DNA of 64,000 nucleotides from an uncultured Gemmatimonadota bacterium (GTDB taxonomy: Bacteria; Gemmatimonadota; Gemmatimonadetes; Gemmatimonadales; Gemmatimonadaceae), in the NCBI GenBank assembly GCA_903910555.1, contig CAIVZZ010000029.1:1-64000 (forward strand). The letters are read 5' to 3'. Below, piece by piece: positions 1-8,855 of this stretch. Positions within the stretch are counted from its first letter, which is position 1, and the number at the start of each line of letters is the position of its first letter. A program made the translations under genes and the position numbers. The notes under the pieces are model-generated. The model was not told where the DNA came from. It searched no databases and was given only the letters and a program-made list of their open reading frames with translations.

Positions 1-90
1 CCACTGCGACGGGTGCTCCGTCGTCTGCTCCATCACCAACCGAACGGCGCGCTCACGCACCTCCGGCGAGAACCGTGTCAATCTTCCCAT
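1..90 (-). CDS. IS3-family transposase OrfA, N-terminal fragment (runs off window)
   Basis: An ATG at 90 opens a frame of 30 codons that is still open at base 1. The protein begins [19 protein letters not shown] and continues [11 protein letters not shown]. This is the typical start of the OrfA helix-turn-helix DNA-binding subunit of IS3-family transposases, which binds the inverted repeats. A purine-rich GAGAGGATGGAG precedes the start. Whether the complete gene or its OrfB partner is intact lies outside the window. Confidence 0.8.
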   Translation of the reverse strand, partial: MGRLTRFSPEVRERAVRLVMEQTTEHPSQW

Positions 91-140
91 GACTCCATCC
101 TCTCACAGTTTGGAGTCTCCGGCAATCCCGGTACGATTCA
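1..140 (-). mobile_element. IS3-family insertion sequence, orfA-proximal end (partial)
   Basis: The reverse strand from 140 begins TGAATCGTACCGGGATTGCC and continues with GGAGACTCC, which resembles the TG-initiated terminal inverted repeats of IS3-family elements. The start of an OrfA-type transposase follows about 50 bases further in. The element therefore ends near position 140 and extends beyond the left edge of the window. The other end and any target duplication cannot be seen, so completeness is unknown. The element borders the remains of a regulator gene. Confidence 0.75.
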
Positions 141-256
141 ATCACTGCGGATACGCCTAACGACGGCCGCCACGACAAATGTCGCGCGACAACGAATCGC
201 TCCGACGAAAGTGTTGCACGACAGCGTGGCTCCCGCCGCGCGGGGCGATGTCGGCA

Positions 257-1377
257 TTATTGATCACCCGCTCCTGTCCGCTCTTCATCAGCGCGAAGCT
301 TCGCTCGACGGCGATAAAGCGTGCTTCTGTCGAGACCAAGCCTCGATGCTGCCAGGCTGATGTTGTGATCGGCGTCCGCAATCGCTCGCTCTATGTCATC
401 GAGTGCAAGCGACGTGTCGGGTCTGGCAATGCCCCGTAAATAGCGCAGGTTCTCGCGACAGTGGTTCAGCGTCAGCTCGTGCGCTCCCTCCGCCTCAAAA
501 AGGATACAGTGCACTGTTGAATTCAATTGCCGCAGGTTGTACGGCCACGGGGCGTGCGTGAGCGCTTGCATCAACTCCGGCGTGACCGCAGGAAGCGCAC
601 GCCCGTAGCCGCACCCCGGGGCGTGGCTCGCGAGATACGAGTTTACCAATAGCGGTATATCCGCACGCCTCTGGCGCAGCGGCGGAAGTACACGCGAAAC
701 GCTTCGAGTCTCGCGTGCAGGTCGGGGAGAAACCGATTCTCTTCGACGAGACTCGCAAGCGGGCGGTTGCTCGCCGTCACCACTCGCGCGTTCACACGAA
801 CTTTTCGGTCAGCGCCCAGCGGTCGGACTTCACCGTATTCAACCGCGTGTAAGAGCTTCTGCTGGACTGCCAGAGACGCTTTGCCGATCTCGTCAAGAAA
901 GATCGTGCCGTCTTTCGCGGAGACGAAACAGCCCGCTCTGTTTCGGCGTGCGTCTGTGAACGCACCTGCGATGTGTCCGAACAGCTCCGAACTCGCTAGA
1001 GTGTCGTCTAACGTCCCGATGTCGACATGTTCGAAGGGCCCGTCACTTCGCGGTGAGATCGCATGCATGTAACGCGCAAGCAGCGTCTTTCCCGTTCCGG
1101 TCTCGCCTTCGATCAGGATTGGAACGTCCGAATGACTGGCGAATCGCCGCGTCTGCTCGAGCGCTTTGATGGCCTTAGCACTCCGAAGGTCTCGGAATAG
1201 CGGAGCGAACGAGTGTAGCGTAACGCGAAGAGGGTCGCGATCGAGCGAATCGGAAGGCGCACTTCTGTGCTCACTGCGCCCTTCCACGCGGGTGCGCAGC
1301 GGTGAATTCCGGACAGGGTCGACATCGGTGTGCGTCACCGGCTGGGCGCCATAACTTCGCAGACTCCCGTCATTCAC
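257..1377 (-). pseudogene. Sigma-54-type transcriptional activator, broken by a single-base frameshift
   Basis: The upstream part (1377 to about 690) encodes an AAA+ domain with Walker A GETGTGKT, a GAFTDA loop in place of the usual GAFTGA, and Walker B GTIFLDEIG. The frame is then lost at about 690. Adding one base after the codon for VY restores LPPLRQRRADIPLLVNSYLA, which continues in the frame 257-649 and ends in a Fis-type helix-turn-helix (NISLAASRLGLDRSTLYRRR). The two frames together make one enhancer-binding-protein architecture without a long sensory domain. The GTG at 1377 is a guess at the start, because no ATG or strong ribosome site is visible. Decay beside the neighbouring IS or a sequencing error would both explain the break. 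Confidence 0.8.
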
Positions 1378-1558
1378 TGCGGTTTCAGTGCCGGCGGCGA
1401 GCGACGATCCGCGATGATGTGGTGAAAACTGTTGGTTGGGCGGACCAACAAAGTACGGCGCTGACGTCGGAACCGTCCAGTGCAGTTTTCGTCGCACGAC
1501 GATAGCGCGACACAATCCGGCCACATCCGGCCATATCCGGAAAAATTGCTTAAATGCC

Positions 1559-1590
1559 AAAGGGGCCCGGGCTTTCGCCCGGACCCCTTT
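1559..1590 (-). terminator. Rho-independent terminator after the Ig-domain lipoprotein gene
   Basis: A hairpin has arms AAAGGGGCCCGGGC and GCCCGGACCCCTTT around a TTTC loop, with one internal mismatch. It lies 35 bases past the stop codon at 1625 on the minus strand. A run of T residues follows a little further on. Confidence 0.75.
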
Positions 1591-1624
1591 GTTTGCTGCG
1601 ACTGCTAAGCCCGACCTGCCGAGC

Positions 1625-4447
1625 TTACTTGACGATGTGCAAGGTGTACGCGGCGGCGTTGAGCATACCAATCGAGCCGTTCGCGTTGTAGCCGATCGCA
1701 ATCACTTGCGTGGTTGAGGTCCCCGTGAACCCGAGCTGTGTGTACAGCGTCGCGCCGCTGATCGGGAGCGTCCACGAGAACGTGCGGACGCCAACGTCGA
1801 CGAGCGAGGAAACCGTCGCCGAACCGATCAGAACCTGCATCGTGCCAGCCGCACCGCCCAAGTTCGCAGCGTAGAAGTCTACGCGGGAGAACGGGTTGTT
1901 GAACGTGGCGGTCGGGCCTGTCGCTGTCACCGTCAGCGTACCCGTCGCCGGGTTGTCACCTGTCGCCGCCGCCGTAACGCCGGAGCTGATGGTGTTGCTG
2001 GCGATGCTGTTCGTGATCGCCGGGAAGGTCACGATGCCGACCGGAGCGAACGCTACAAGTGCCGGAGTAACCGTCGGCGTCACAACTGAACCGCCGACCG
2101 TCTTCGTGTTGACCACGTTCGTCGCATTCACGTTGATGTTCGACATCGGGTACAGCGTACCAGCCAACGACTGCAGCGCGAGCGGCAGAGTGACCGGACC
2201 GGTGATTGCGTAGTTCGTGTTGAGGAACGAAGCAGCGTTGAAGCCGTCAACTGCCGTGACCGCCTGTACGAAGCGGAGAGGAGCGGCGCTCGGGCCTGCC
2301 GCAAACGGAGCCGGCAGCGTAGCGAAGTCACCCGAGAACGAGAAGCTGCCGATATCCAGGCCGTCGTTGATGAACGCGCTGGCCGAGTAGCCCTGGGCCG
2401 AAACCGTGATCGGCGTCGAGACATTGCCGACAAGGAACGGACCAGCGTCGTGCGCGACGATACGCGGAGCGATCGTCGTCGAGTTACCAGCGGCGTCGGT
2501 AGCCGTTGCCGTGAACGTGAGGTACGCGTTCGCCGTCAGCGCGGCCATCGCCGTCGTGTAGATCGGGTTGCCAGCAGCGTTCACACCGGTCGCGGTCAGC
2601 GTACCGCAAGTCGCTGCCGTGTTGTTGGCGTTCAAGCAGCTCGTCGTGCCCGGGCCGTTGCCGGCTGCCAAGACCTGCGAAACCTGCATGAGAACCGGGT
2701 TATTGAGCTGCATGCCCGAGTTGCCGACCAAGCCAGTATCCGAAACCGTCACGCTGAACTCCGTAGCGAGCGTCGCCGTCGCAACGAGTGCGTTGGCAGC
2801 CAAACCGCCGCTGTACGAGATGAGCGGAGCGATGCGGTCAACGCCGAACTGCACAGAGGCGCTGCCTGCAGCCGGCAGAGCCAGATACGTCGTGCTCACA
2901 GCCGGAACTGCGCACGACGTGCCGCCCGGGCTCGTCGTGCTGTTTCCGAGCAAGTCAGCCGTGTAAACAACTGCGCAATAGCTGGCGTTCGTTGCCAGCA
3001 TCGCCAGCGTCGACGAGTTCGCAAGAGCGGGTGACGTCTTCGCCAGAGCGTACGTCGTGCCGACCTGAACATTGTACGTGATCGTGCCACCGATGCCGGC
3101 GTCAACAACCGCGGCCGCAATCGCGCCGTTCAGGTTGGTGGCCGAGGTCACCGTGTTCAGCGTCACTGCGTCGTTGATCCAGTTGCCCCAACGACCGTTC
3201 ACCACAAGGTTCGGGATAAGGCCAGCCGTCGGCGGAGCAACGTTGTCGAAGCGGACGCCCGTCTGAGCGTTCAGCACGCCCGTGAAGCTCGTGACGTTCG
3301 CCAAACCACCAAGTGCGATGACGTTGCCACCGGCGTCGAGCGCCGTGATGAGCGGCATGTTCGGCGCCGTCGTCGTGCAACCAGCCGGCGACTGCGCAGC
3401 AGCGAGCGGCAGGATGATGACATACGTGCCAGCGGTCGCCATCGTGGACGAAACCGCCGCACCAACGCCAGAGGCGCAGGTGCCGCCGGTCGCGCCGGAA
3501 CCGAGCGAGGCCGTGACCGTGCCAACCGTCTTGCCCGAGTACATGACCGGGCGAGCGTTGACTGTGACCGTGCCGTTACCCCACCAGGCGTAGCCGGTCG
3601 CATCGTTTGCCGTGTGGCCGTTGTTCGTCAGCGTAACCTGGAAACCATCCGCGTTGCCGACGATGTATGCAGCGCTCTGCGCGGCGGAGTTCGTCGCCGC
3701 CGAGGCGCCCTGATGGCCGTACGCGACTGCGGAAATCGTGAGCGCACCGTTCGGGTACGTCACTGCGCCCGTCGTCGTGTTGTACGCGGCCGTGTTGATC
3801 GAGAAAACAAGCGTCGGCAGGAGACCCTGCGCGGCGAGTGCGTCATTCGCTGCCGAGCGGAGCGCAGCAGCCTGACCCGACGTGAACGTCTGCGTGCCGG
3901 CAACCTTACCGTTGAGCAGGACCTGGACCGAGTCAATCTTCTCGGTGCCCGGGTTCACGTTAACCGAAACGTTGATCTGGCCAGCGACGACGCCCGGCGG
4001 AACCGGAACCGGAGCGTTGAGGCCGTTGGCACCCGTGACCGAAGCAATCTGCAGAACTGCCGGTGTGATCGTCTGAGCGGGCTGGACGACAACCGTCGCG
4101 CAATTCTCGACGCTCGCGGCCTTAGCCGCGCTCGCTGTGGCGCAAACCGCTACGCCCGGCGATGACAGTGCGCCGGTGACCGTGGTGCCCGTGTTGCTGG
4201 ACGACGACAGTGTCGCGGCAGCGCTGCTGGACGACCATGCGACCGTTGCAGTGACGCCGGCGTCAACGTTGACCGCTGCGGTCAGCGTGACGGCCTGGCC
4301 GACGCTGATCGTCGCCGAACTCGGCGCGACGAGAACGCTTTCGATCTTCAGCGCGGTCGAGCTCGGACCCGCGACAGTGACCTTGTCGCCGCAAGCGGCG
4401 GCGATAATCGCCGTAGCTGCAACGAGTGACAGACGAAGGACTCTCAT
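1625..4447 (-). CDS. Large Ig-like-domain surface lipoprotein
   Basis: A 940-residue protein with a signal peptide ending in the lipobox IIAAAC (Cys19), so it is probably lipid-anchored at the cell envelope. Residues of about 30-125 (SVLVAPSSATISVGQAVTLT, then VAWSSSS) look like a bacterial Ig-like (Big2) domain. The remainder is rich in Ala, Thr, Asn and Val with repeated beta-strand-like stretches and a few Cys pairs, but no catalytic motif was recognised. A strong ribosome site (GGGGGG, 6-8 bases upstream) supports the ATG at 4447. It stands alone with its own terminator. Adhesion or a structural envelope role is possible but not shown by the sequence. Confidence 0.75.
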   Translation of the reverse strand: MRVLRLSLVAATAIIAAACGDKVTVAGPSSTALKIESVLVAPSSATISVGQAVTLTAAVNVDAGVTATVAWSSSSAAATLSSSSNTGTTVTGALSSPGVAVCATASAAKAASVENCATVVVQPAQTITPAVLQIASVTGANGLNAPVPVPPGVVAGQINVSVNVNPGTEKIDSVQVLLNGKVAGTQTFTSGQAAALRSAANDALAAQGLLPTLVFSINTAAYNTTTGAVTYPNGALTISAVAYGHQGASAATNSAAQSAAYIVGNADGFQVTLTNNGHTANDATGYAWWGNGTVTVNARPVMYSGKTVGTVTASLGSGATGGTCASGVGAAVSSTMATAGTYVIILPLAAAQSPAGCTTTAPNMPLITALDAGGNVIALGGLANVTSFTGVLNAQTGVRFDNVAPPTAGLIPNLVVNGRWGNWINDAVTLNTVTSATNLNGAIAAAVVDAGIGGTITYNVQVGTTYALAKTSPALANSSTLAMLATNASYCAVVYTADLLGNSTTSPGGTSCAVPAVSTTYLALPAAGSASVQFGVDRIAPLISYSGGLAANALVATATLATEFSVTVSDTGLVGNSGMQLNNPVLMQVSQVLAAGNGPGTTSCLNANNTAATCGTLTATGVNAAGNPIYTTAMAALTANAYLTFTATATDAAGNSTTIAPRIVAHDAGPFLVGNVSTPITVSAQGYSASAFINDGLDIGSFSFSGDFATLPAPFAAGPSAAPLRFVQAVTAVDGFNAASFLNTNYAITGPVTLPLALQSLAGTLYPMSNINVNATNVVNTKTVGGSVVTPTVTPALVAFAPVGIVTFPAITNSIASNTISSGVTAAATGDNPATGTLTVTATGPTATFNNPFSRVDFYAANLGGAAGTMQVLIGSATVSSLVDVGVRTFSWTLPISGATLYTQLGFTGTSTTQVIAIGYNANGSIGMLNAAAYTLHIVK

Positions 4448-4714
4448 GTATTACCCCCCAAGAAGTGAAAAACCGATTGTACAATCCTGCCAAATATGCG
4501 GACGACAGGACGGATCGGCAACCCTGAATAAAGAAGGGGCCGCGATCCGCCATCATGTCGCCACTCTTTTCGCCCGCACCTGAACCTACAGTGCGAGTGA
4601 TGAAGCTACCTGCACACACCGAGGCCGTCAAGCAACTGGTCAGCTTCGGTCTTACCTATCGCGTAACAGACGAACCGTCAAAAGAATCGGTAACGGGGGA
4701 AGTTCCAGCCCGCC

Positions 4715-5329
4715 TCAGGCATCCTCGGGGATCACCCCACGACAGAACTCCCTTCTATGATGTGCCGTCAGACCAGCCAATCGGAGCCCCGAGAGGTGAA
4801 TCGGCGTCCCGTACCCGGCGTTTTGGCCCCAGCCGTAGGCCGGATACCGAACAGAGAGCGAAGTCATCAGCCTATCTCGGGTCACCTTGGCAATAATCGA
4901 GGCGCAGGCGACGCTATAGCAGCGGCGATCGCCGCCAATCACGGCCTTGTGCGCGATCTCCAGTGTCCGGATCGGCTTCCCATCTATAAGAACGGCGTCG
5001 GGCTTAACGGCCAGACGCCGCAGCGCGCGGCGCATTGCGAGAACGGTCGCCTGATAAATATTGAGCGCGGCGATCTCGCGCACACTTGCGGCGCCGAGCG
5101 AAATCGCGATCGCCTCTCTGCGAATCAACACCGCGAGACGCACGCGCTCCTGCGCGGTGAGTTTCTTGGAATCGTCGACGCCGCCGATCGCGCGCTTGTC
5201 GTGCGGCATCACGATGGCACAAACGACGACGGGGCCCGCAAGCGGGCCCCGTCCAACTTCATCTACTCCGGCAATCAGTGTAGCGCCTTCTGCGCGCAGC
5301 TCTCGTTCGATTGAACTCCAGCGCGCCAT
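4715..5329 (-). CDS. rnhB: Ribonuclease HII
   Basis: A 204-residue RNase HII, which cleaves the RNA strand of RNA/DNA hybrids and removes single ribonucleotides from DNA. The acidic active site is visible in GVDEVGRGPLAGPV (about residues 21-34), in VLIDGKP, and in ACASIIAKVTRD. The usual C-terminal signature GYGTPIHLSGLRLAGLTAHH is present. Length matches the family. It is the last gene of the ffh-rpsP-rimM-trmD-rplS operon, 45 bases after rplS, a common position for rnhB. The start has only a weak ribosome site. Confidence 0.95.
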   Translation of the reverse strand: MARWSSIERELRAEGATLIAGVDEVGRGPLAGPVVVCAIVMPHDKRAIGGVDDSKKLTAQERVRLAVLIRREAIAISLGAASVREIAALNIYQATVLAMRRALRRLAVKPDAVLIDGKPIRTLEIAHKAVIGGDRRCYSVACASIIAKVTRDRLMTSLSVRYPAYGWGQNAGYGTPIHLSGLRLAGLTAHHRREFCRGVIPEDA

Positions 5330-5374
5330 CTCGGGACTTGAACGCGGGACGAGTGGTCGTTCCCTAAGAGCGAC

Positions 5375-5788
5375 TTACTCGGCGTCCGCGTTACCGGTCA
5401 CGGGAACGACCACGCGCACCTTCTTCTCCTTGATGCGCGCGCTCTTGCCCGTGACGTTGCGCAGATAGAACAGCTTCGCGCGGCGCACGCGGCCGCGGCG
5501 CACGACAACAATCTCGGCGAGCATCGGCGAGTGCACCGGGAAAATGCGCTCGACACCAACGCCGTTCGAAATCTTGCGGACCGTGAAGGTCTCAGAGACA
5601 CCAGCACCACGACGCGCGATGCACACGCCCTCGAAAGCCTGGAGACGCTCTTTTTCGCCTTCCTTCACACGGACGTTCACGCGAAGCGTGTCGCCGGCGC
5701 GGAAGGGGGGAATGGTTTTCATCCATTCCTTCTGGGTTTCGATAAACGGGTGCATTTGACTGGCTCGGAGATATTGGGGTTGAGCCAT
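5375..5788 (-). CDS. rplS: 50S ribosomal protein L19
   Basis: A 137-residue L19, located at the 30S-50S interface. The core [19 protein letters not shown], then [20 protein letters not shown] and [14 protein letters not shown], is diagnostic. The N-terminus from the ATG at 5788 is slightly longer than usual; an internal ATG at 5755 gives [11 protein letters not shown], closer to typical L19. Neither start has a clear Shine-Dalgarno sequence. It sits 25 bases after trmD, the standard rpsP-rimM-trmD-rplS order. Confidence 0.97.
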   Translation of the reverse strand: MAQPQYLRASQMHPFIETQKEWMKTIPPFRAGDTLRVNVRVKEGEKERLQAFEGVCIARRGAGVSETFTVRKISNGVGVERIFPVHSPMLAEIVVVRRGRVRRAKLFYLRNVTGKSARIKEKKVRVVVPVTGNADAE

Positions 5789-5813
5789 GCAACTTAGTCG
5801 ACTTCAACGACTT

Positions 5814-6446
5814 CTACAAGGGATCCCGATGCCGCCACTTCTCGATCTCGGCGTGGTTTCCGGAGAGAAGGACGTCTGGAACGACATGGCCCCGATACTC
5901 CGGGGGTCTCGTATACGAGGGGGCCGAGATGCCCCTTCCGTAAAACGAGTCCGTTTTGGCGCTCTCGATGTCGCTCATCGCGCCCGGGAGCAGCCTCACC
6001 GTGGCGTCGATGATCGACAGTGCAGCGGGTTCGCCGCCGCTGAGGACGAAATCGCCCAGCGACAGCTCTTCAGTCGCGAGATGATCGGCGACGCGCTGAT
6101 CGACGTCCTTATAGTGGCCGCAGAGCAGGGTGAACTCCTCGAGCTGCGACAGACGCTCCGCATCGGCGTGCACAAACTTTCTGCCGCGCGGAGAGAGCAG
6201 AATTATCGGCGGCTTCGCGCCGATCCCTTCTACGGCTTCGAAAAACGGTGCGGGCTTCATCACCATGCCGGCGCCGCCGCCATACGGCGCGTCGTCGACC
6301 GTCCGGTGCTTGTCGTGCGTGTAATCGCGGAGATCTACGAGCTGATATGTGACGAGACCCGCTGCCGCCGCGCGCGCAGGAATGGAAAGCGAGAGCGGGC
6401 CGCTGAAAAAATCCGGGAAGATCGACACGACGCGAATCGTGAGCAT
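5814..6446 (-). CDS. trmD: tRNA (guanine-N1)-methyltransferase, short C-terminus
   Basis: TrmD methylates G37 next to the anticodon of tRNAs using S-adenosylmethionine. The trefoil-knot motifs are present: TVDDAPYGGGAGMVMKP, LLCGHYKDVDQRV and LGDFVLSGGEPAALSI, as well as DSFYGRGISAPSYTRP. The protein has only 210 residues and stops at EIEKWRHRDPL, where longer homologues continue with about 25-40 residues of C-terminal helix. The other frames after the stop do not restore that helix, so the short form looks natural. It starts 2 bases after rimM. Confidence 0.95.
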   Translation of the reverse strand: MLTIRVVSIFPDFFSGPLSLSIPARAAAAGLVTYQLVDLRDYTHDKHRTVDDAPYGGGAGMVMKPAPFFEAVEGIGAKPPIILLSPRGRKFVHADAERLSQLEEFTLLCGHYKDVDQRVADHLATEELSLGDFVLSGGEPAALSIIDATVRLLPGAMSDIESAKTDSFYGRGISAPSYTRPPEYRGHVVPDVLLSGNHAEIEKWRHRDPL

Positions 6447-6448
6447 CG

Positions 6449-7012
6449 CTACTCGGTGCCACCGGAGAAAAGTTCGTCGGGGATCGAGACAACGAGACTG
6501 CGATCGGCGCGATTCACGCTTCTCACAAACTGCTCGTTGAACGGCAGCGCGACTTCACCGCGGCTCGTGTGCACATCGAGCAGTATGCCGTGCGGCACGG
6601 GGTAAAAGCCGCGCACGTCGCCGAGTTCGGTGCCGCGTTCGTCGAGGACCCGCATGCCGGCGAGCTCGTGTAGAAACACCGCGCCGTCTTCGGGCTGCGT
6701 GAGCTCGTCGATCGGCACCATGAGATGGCGATCGTTCCACTTCTCAGATTCGTTGCGATCGGTGACGGCGTCGAGCGTGACGAGCAGTCCGCCCTTGAAC
6801 GGGCGGCTCGAGAGAACTTTCAGTTCGCGCGTCGCACCGGATTTCGGATCGATAAATATTTCGCCGGCGGCTGTGCCCTGAAAAACGCGAGCGCCGGACG
6901 CGAAGATCGCGTCCGGCGCATCGGTCATCAGTTCCACTACGAGTTCGCCGCGAATTCCATGTGCACGGCGAACGCGGCCGACGATCGCAAACTTCCGCGC
7001 GTCGGTGGAAAT
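6449..7012 (-). CDS. rimM: Ribosome maturation factor RimM, probable AUU start
   Basis: RimM assists 30S subunit assembly around the 16S 3' domain and protein S19. The family N-terminal motif VGRVRRAHGIRGELVVE is encoded upstream of the first in-frame ATG (6937), so that ATG cannot be the real start. Reading upstream in frame, no ATG, GTG or TTG occurs before the motif. An ATT at 7012 lies 8 bases after AAGGAAGG (7021-7028), a near-perfect ribosome site. Starting there gives 187 residues, a normal length, with the PRC-barrel-like C-terminal half (LHELAGMRVLDERGTELGDV) intact. It begins 4 bases after the rpsP stop codon. An AUU start would make its translation sensitive to IF3, as for infC. 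Confidence 0.9.
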   Translation of the reverse strand: MSTDARKFAIVGRVRRAHGIRGELVVELMTDAPDAIFASGARVFQGTAAGEIFIDPKSGATRELKVLSSRPFKGGLLVTLDAVTDRNESEKWNDRHLMVPIDELTQPEDGAVFLHELAGMRVLDERGTELGDVRGFYPVPHGILLDVHTSRGEVALPFNEQFVRSVNRADRSLVVSIPDELFSGGTE

Positions 7013-7016
7013 GTGC

Positions 7017-7325
7017 TCAGCCTTCCTTGAGCGGCACTGCGGCGGCGGTCTTCTTCGCCGCGAGGCGCGTCTCGTGACGAACCTTCAGCACGCCGGCCTT
7101 ACGGAGCAGCGAGCGCACGGTGTCGCTCGGCTGTGCGCCGTTGTCCATCCAGTAATTCGCGCGGGCGACATCGAGATTGAGAGCGAGTTCACCGCTGCGA
7201 GGAGCGTACTGGCCAATGATCTCGATGAACTTTCCTTCGCGCGGGCTGCGTGAATCGGCGACGACGATACGGTAGGTCGGAGCCTTTTTGCGGCCAGTGC
7301 GGCGGAGACGGATTTTTACGGACAT
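7017..7325 (-). CDS. rpsP: 30S ribosomal protein S16
   Basis: A 102-residue S16, an early-assembling small-subunit protein. The N-terminus VKIRLRRTGRKKAPTYRIVV, followed by ADSRSPREGKFIEIIGQY, is diagnostic. It is the second gene of the ffh operon, 134 bases after ffh. Its last codons also carry the ribosome site of rimM. Confidence 0.98.
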   Translation of the reverse strand: MSVKIRLRRTGRKKAPTYRIVVADSRSPREGKFIEIIGQYAPRSGELALNLDVARANYWMDNGAQPSDTVRSLLRKAGVLKVRHETRLAAKKTAAAVPLKEG

Positions 7326-7459
7326 TCATTACTCCTCGGTAAAACGTTACGGTGAATCGCTGAGCTCATCGCGGGGCCGGGAGATCCGGGTCGCACTCAG
7401 GTACTACGACAACGGCAAAACTCTCAGACGAAAACTGTCAGCGGCAAAGCTGCCAGACT

Positions 7460-8788
7460 TTAAGGGATGCCCCCGAACATTCCCGGCGGCATTCTCCCAC
7501 CGCCGCTCATCTTCTTCATCATCTTCTGCATATCGCGGAACTGTTCGAGCAGCCTGTTCACTTCGCTGATCGGCCGTCCGCTTCCTTTCGCCACCCGCAA
7601 TCTACGCGATCCGTTCAGCAGATCGGGCTTTTTGCGTTCCTGGTCGGTCATCGAGAGGACAATCGCTTCAACCCACTTGAGCCTGCGCGGATCGGCGTTC
7701 GCCTGCTTGAGCATTTTCGTATTCACGCCGGGCAGCATTTTCAAAACACCTTCGAGCGGCCCGAGCTTTTGGATCTGTTTCATCGCCGCGAGAAAGTCGT
7801 TCAAGTCCATTCCCTCTTTGCGGACTTTTTTCTCGAGCTTCTTGGTTGCTTCTACATCGAACGTTTCCTGCGCCTTCTCGACAAGCGTGATGATGTCGCC
7901 CTGCTGAAGAATTCGTCCGGCCATACGATCCGGATAAAAATCTTCGAGCGCATCAGTCTTCTCGCCTGTGCCGATGTACTTGATCGGCTTCTTCGTCACA
8001 CCGTAAATCGAGAGCGCCGCACCACCGCGCGCATCGCCGTCGAGCTTCGTGAGGATCACTCCGGTCACGCCAAGCGCACTGTCGAAACCTTGCGCGATCT
8101 TCACTGCTTCCTGACCGGTCATGCCGTCGGCCACCAACAAAATCTCATCCGGATGAATCGCGTCCTTCAAACGGACCAACTCGTCCATCATCTCTGAATC
8201 GATCTGCAGCCGTCCCGCCGTGTCGAGGATGACCACGCGATCCCGTTCGCGGCGTGACTGATCGAGACCAGCTCGCGCGATTTTCACAACATCCTGCGTC
8301 GAGCGATCGGCGTACACCGGAATGTCGAGTTCCTTACCGAGCGTTTCGAGCTGGTCGATTGCCGCGGGACGATACACGTCGCCGGCAATCATCCTTACTT
8401 GCCTGCCCTCACCCTTCAACTTCCGCGCGAGCTTCGCTGCGGTCGTCGTTTTTCCTGAACCCTGCAATCCGACCATCATCACGACGGTCGGCGGAACACT
8501 CGAAAGCTTGAGTCCTTCGCGACGTTCGCCGAGCATCACCGTGAGCTCGTCGAACACGATCTTGACCAGCTGCTGCGCGGGACTGACGGTGCGCAGCTGT
8601 GAAACGCCAACGGCCTTCTTCGTTACACGTTCGAGGAACTCACCGGTCAGCTGAAAATTGACGTCAGCTTCAAGCAGGATACTCCGGACATCGCGAAGGC
8701 CATCCTTGATGTCGGATTCGGAGAGAGTGCCACGGCCGCGGAGCTTTGCGAAGGTGGCTTCTAGCTTGGAGGAGAGTTCGTCGAACAT
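7460..8788 (-). CDS. ffh: Signal recognition particle protein Ffh
   Basis: A 442-residue SRP54 GTPase that binds the SRP RNA and hydrophobic signal sequences and delivers nascent membrane proteins to FtsY. The N domain covers about residues 1-95. The G domain has GLQGSGKTTTAAKLA (about 107-121), DTAGR and TKLDGDARGG. The C-terminal M domain ends with KKMSGGGRMPPGMFGGIP, typical of the flexible Met/Gly tail. It heads the operon with rpsP, rimM, trmD, rplS and rnhB. Confidence 0.98.
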   Translation of the reverse strand: MFDELSSKLEATFAKLRGRGTLSESDIKDGLRDVRSILLEADVNFQLTGEFLERVTKKAVGVSQLRTVSPAQQLVKIVFDELTVMLGERREGLKLSSVPPTVVMMVGLQGSGKTTTAAKLARKLKGEGRQVRMIAGDVYRPAAIDQLETLGKELDIPVYADRSTQDVVKIARAGLDQSRRERDRVVILDTAGRLQIDSEMMDELVRLKDAIHPDEILLVADGMTGQEAVKIAQGFDSALGVTGVILTKLDGDARGGAALSIYGVTKKPIKYIGTGEKTDALEDFYPDRMAGRILQQGDIITLVEKAQETFDVEATKKLEKKVRKEGMDLNDFLAAMKQIQKLGPLEGVLKMLPGVNTKMLKQANADPRRLKWVEAIVLSMTDQERKKPDLLNGSRRLRVAKGSGRPISEVNRLLEQFRDMQKMMKKMSGGGRMPPGMFGGIP

Positions 8789-8855
8789 TCAGCCTTGCAA
8801 GCTATCCGGATACGTGGCGATATCCAAGGGGAACTAGCGGGATTTTGGGCTCAAA

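Noticed and set aside
5814-5830. Frameshift at the end of trmD
   Set aside because: The other two frames after the stop do not continue the missing C-terminal helix.
5787-6605. Open frame of 272 codons on the plus strand
   Set aside because: It is antisense to trmD and rimM, both certain genes.
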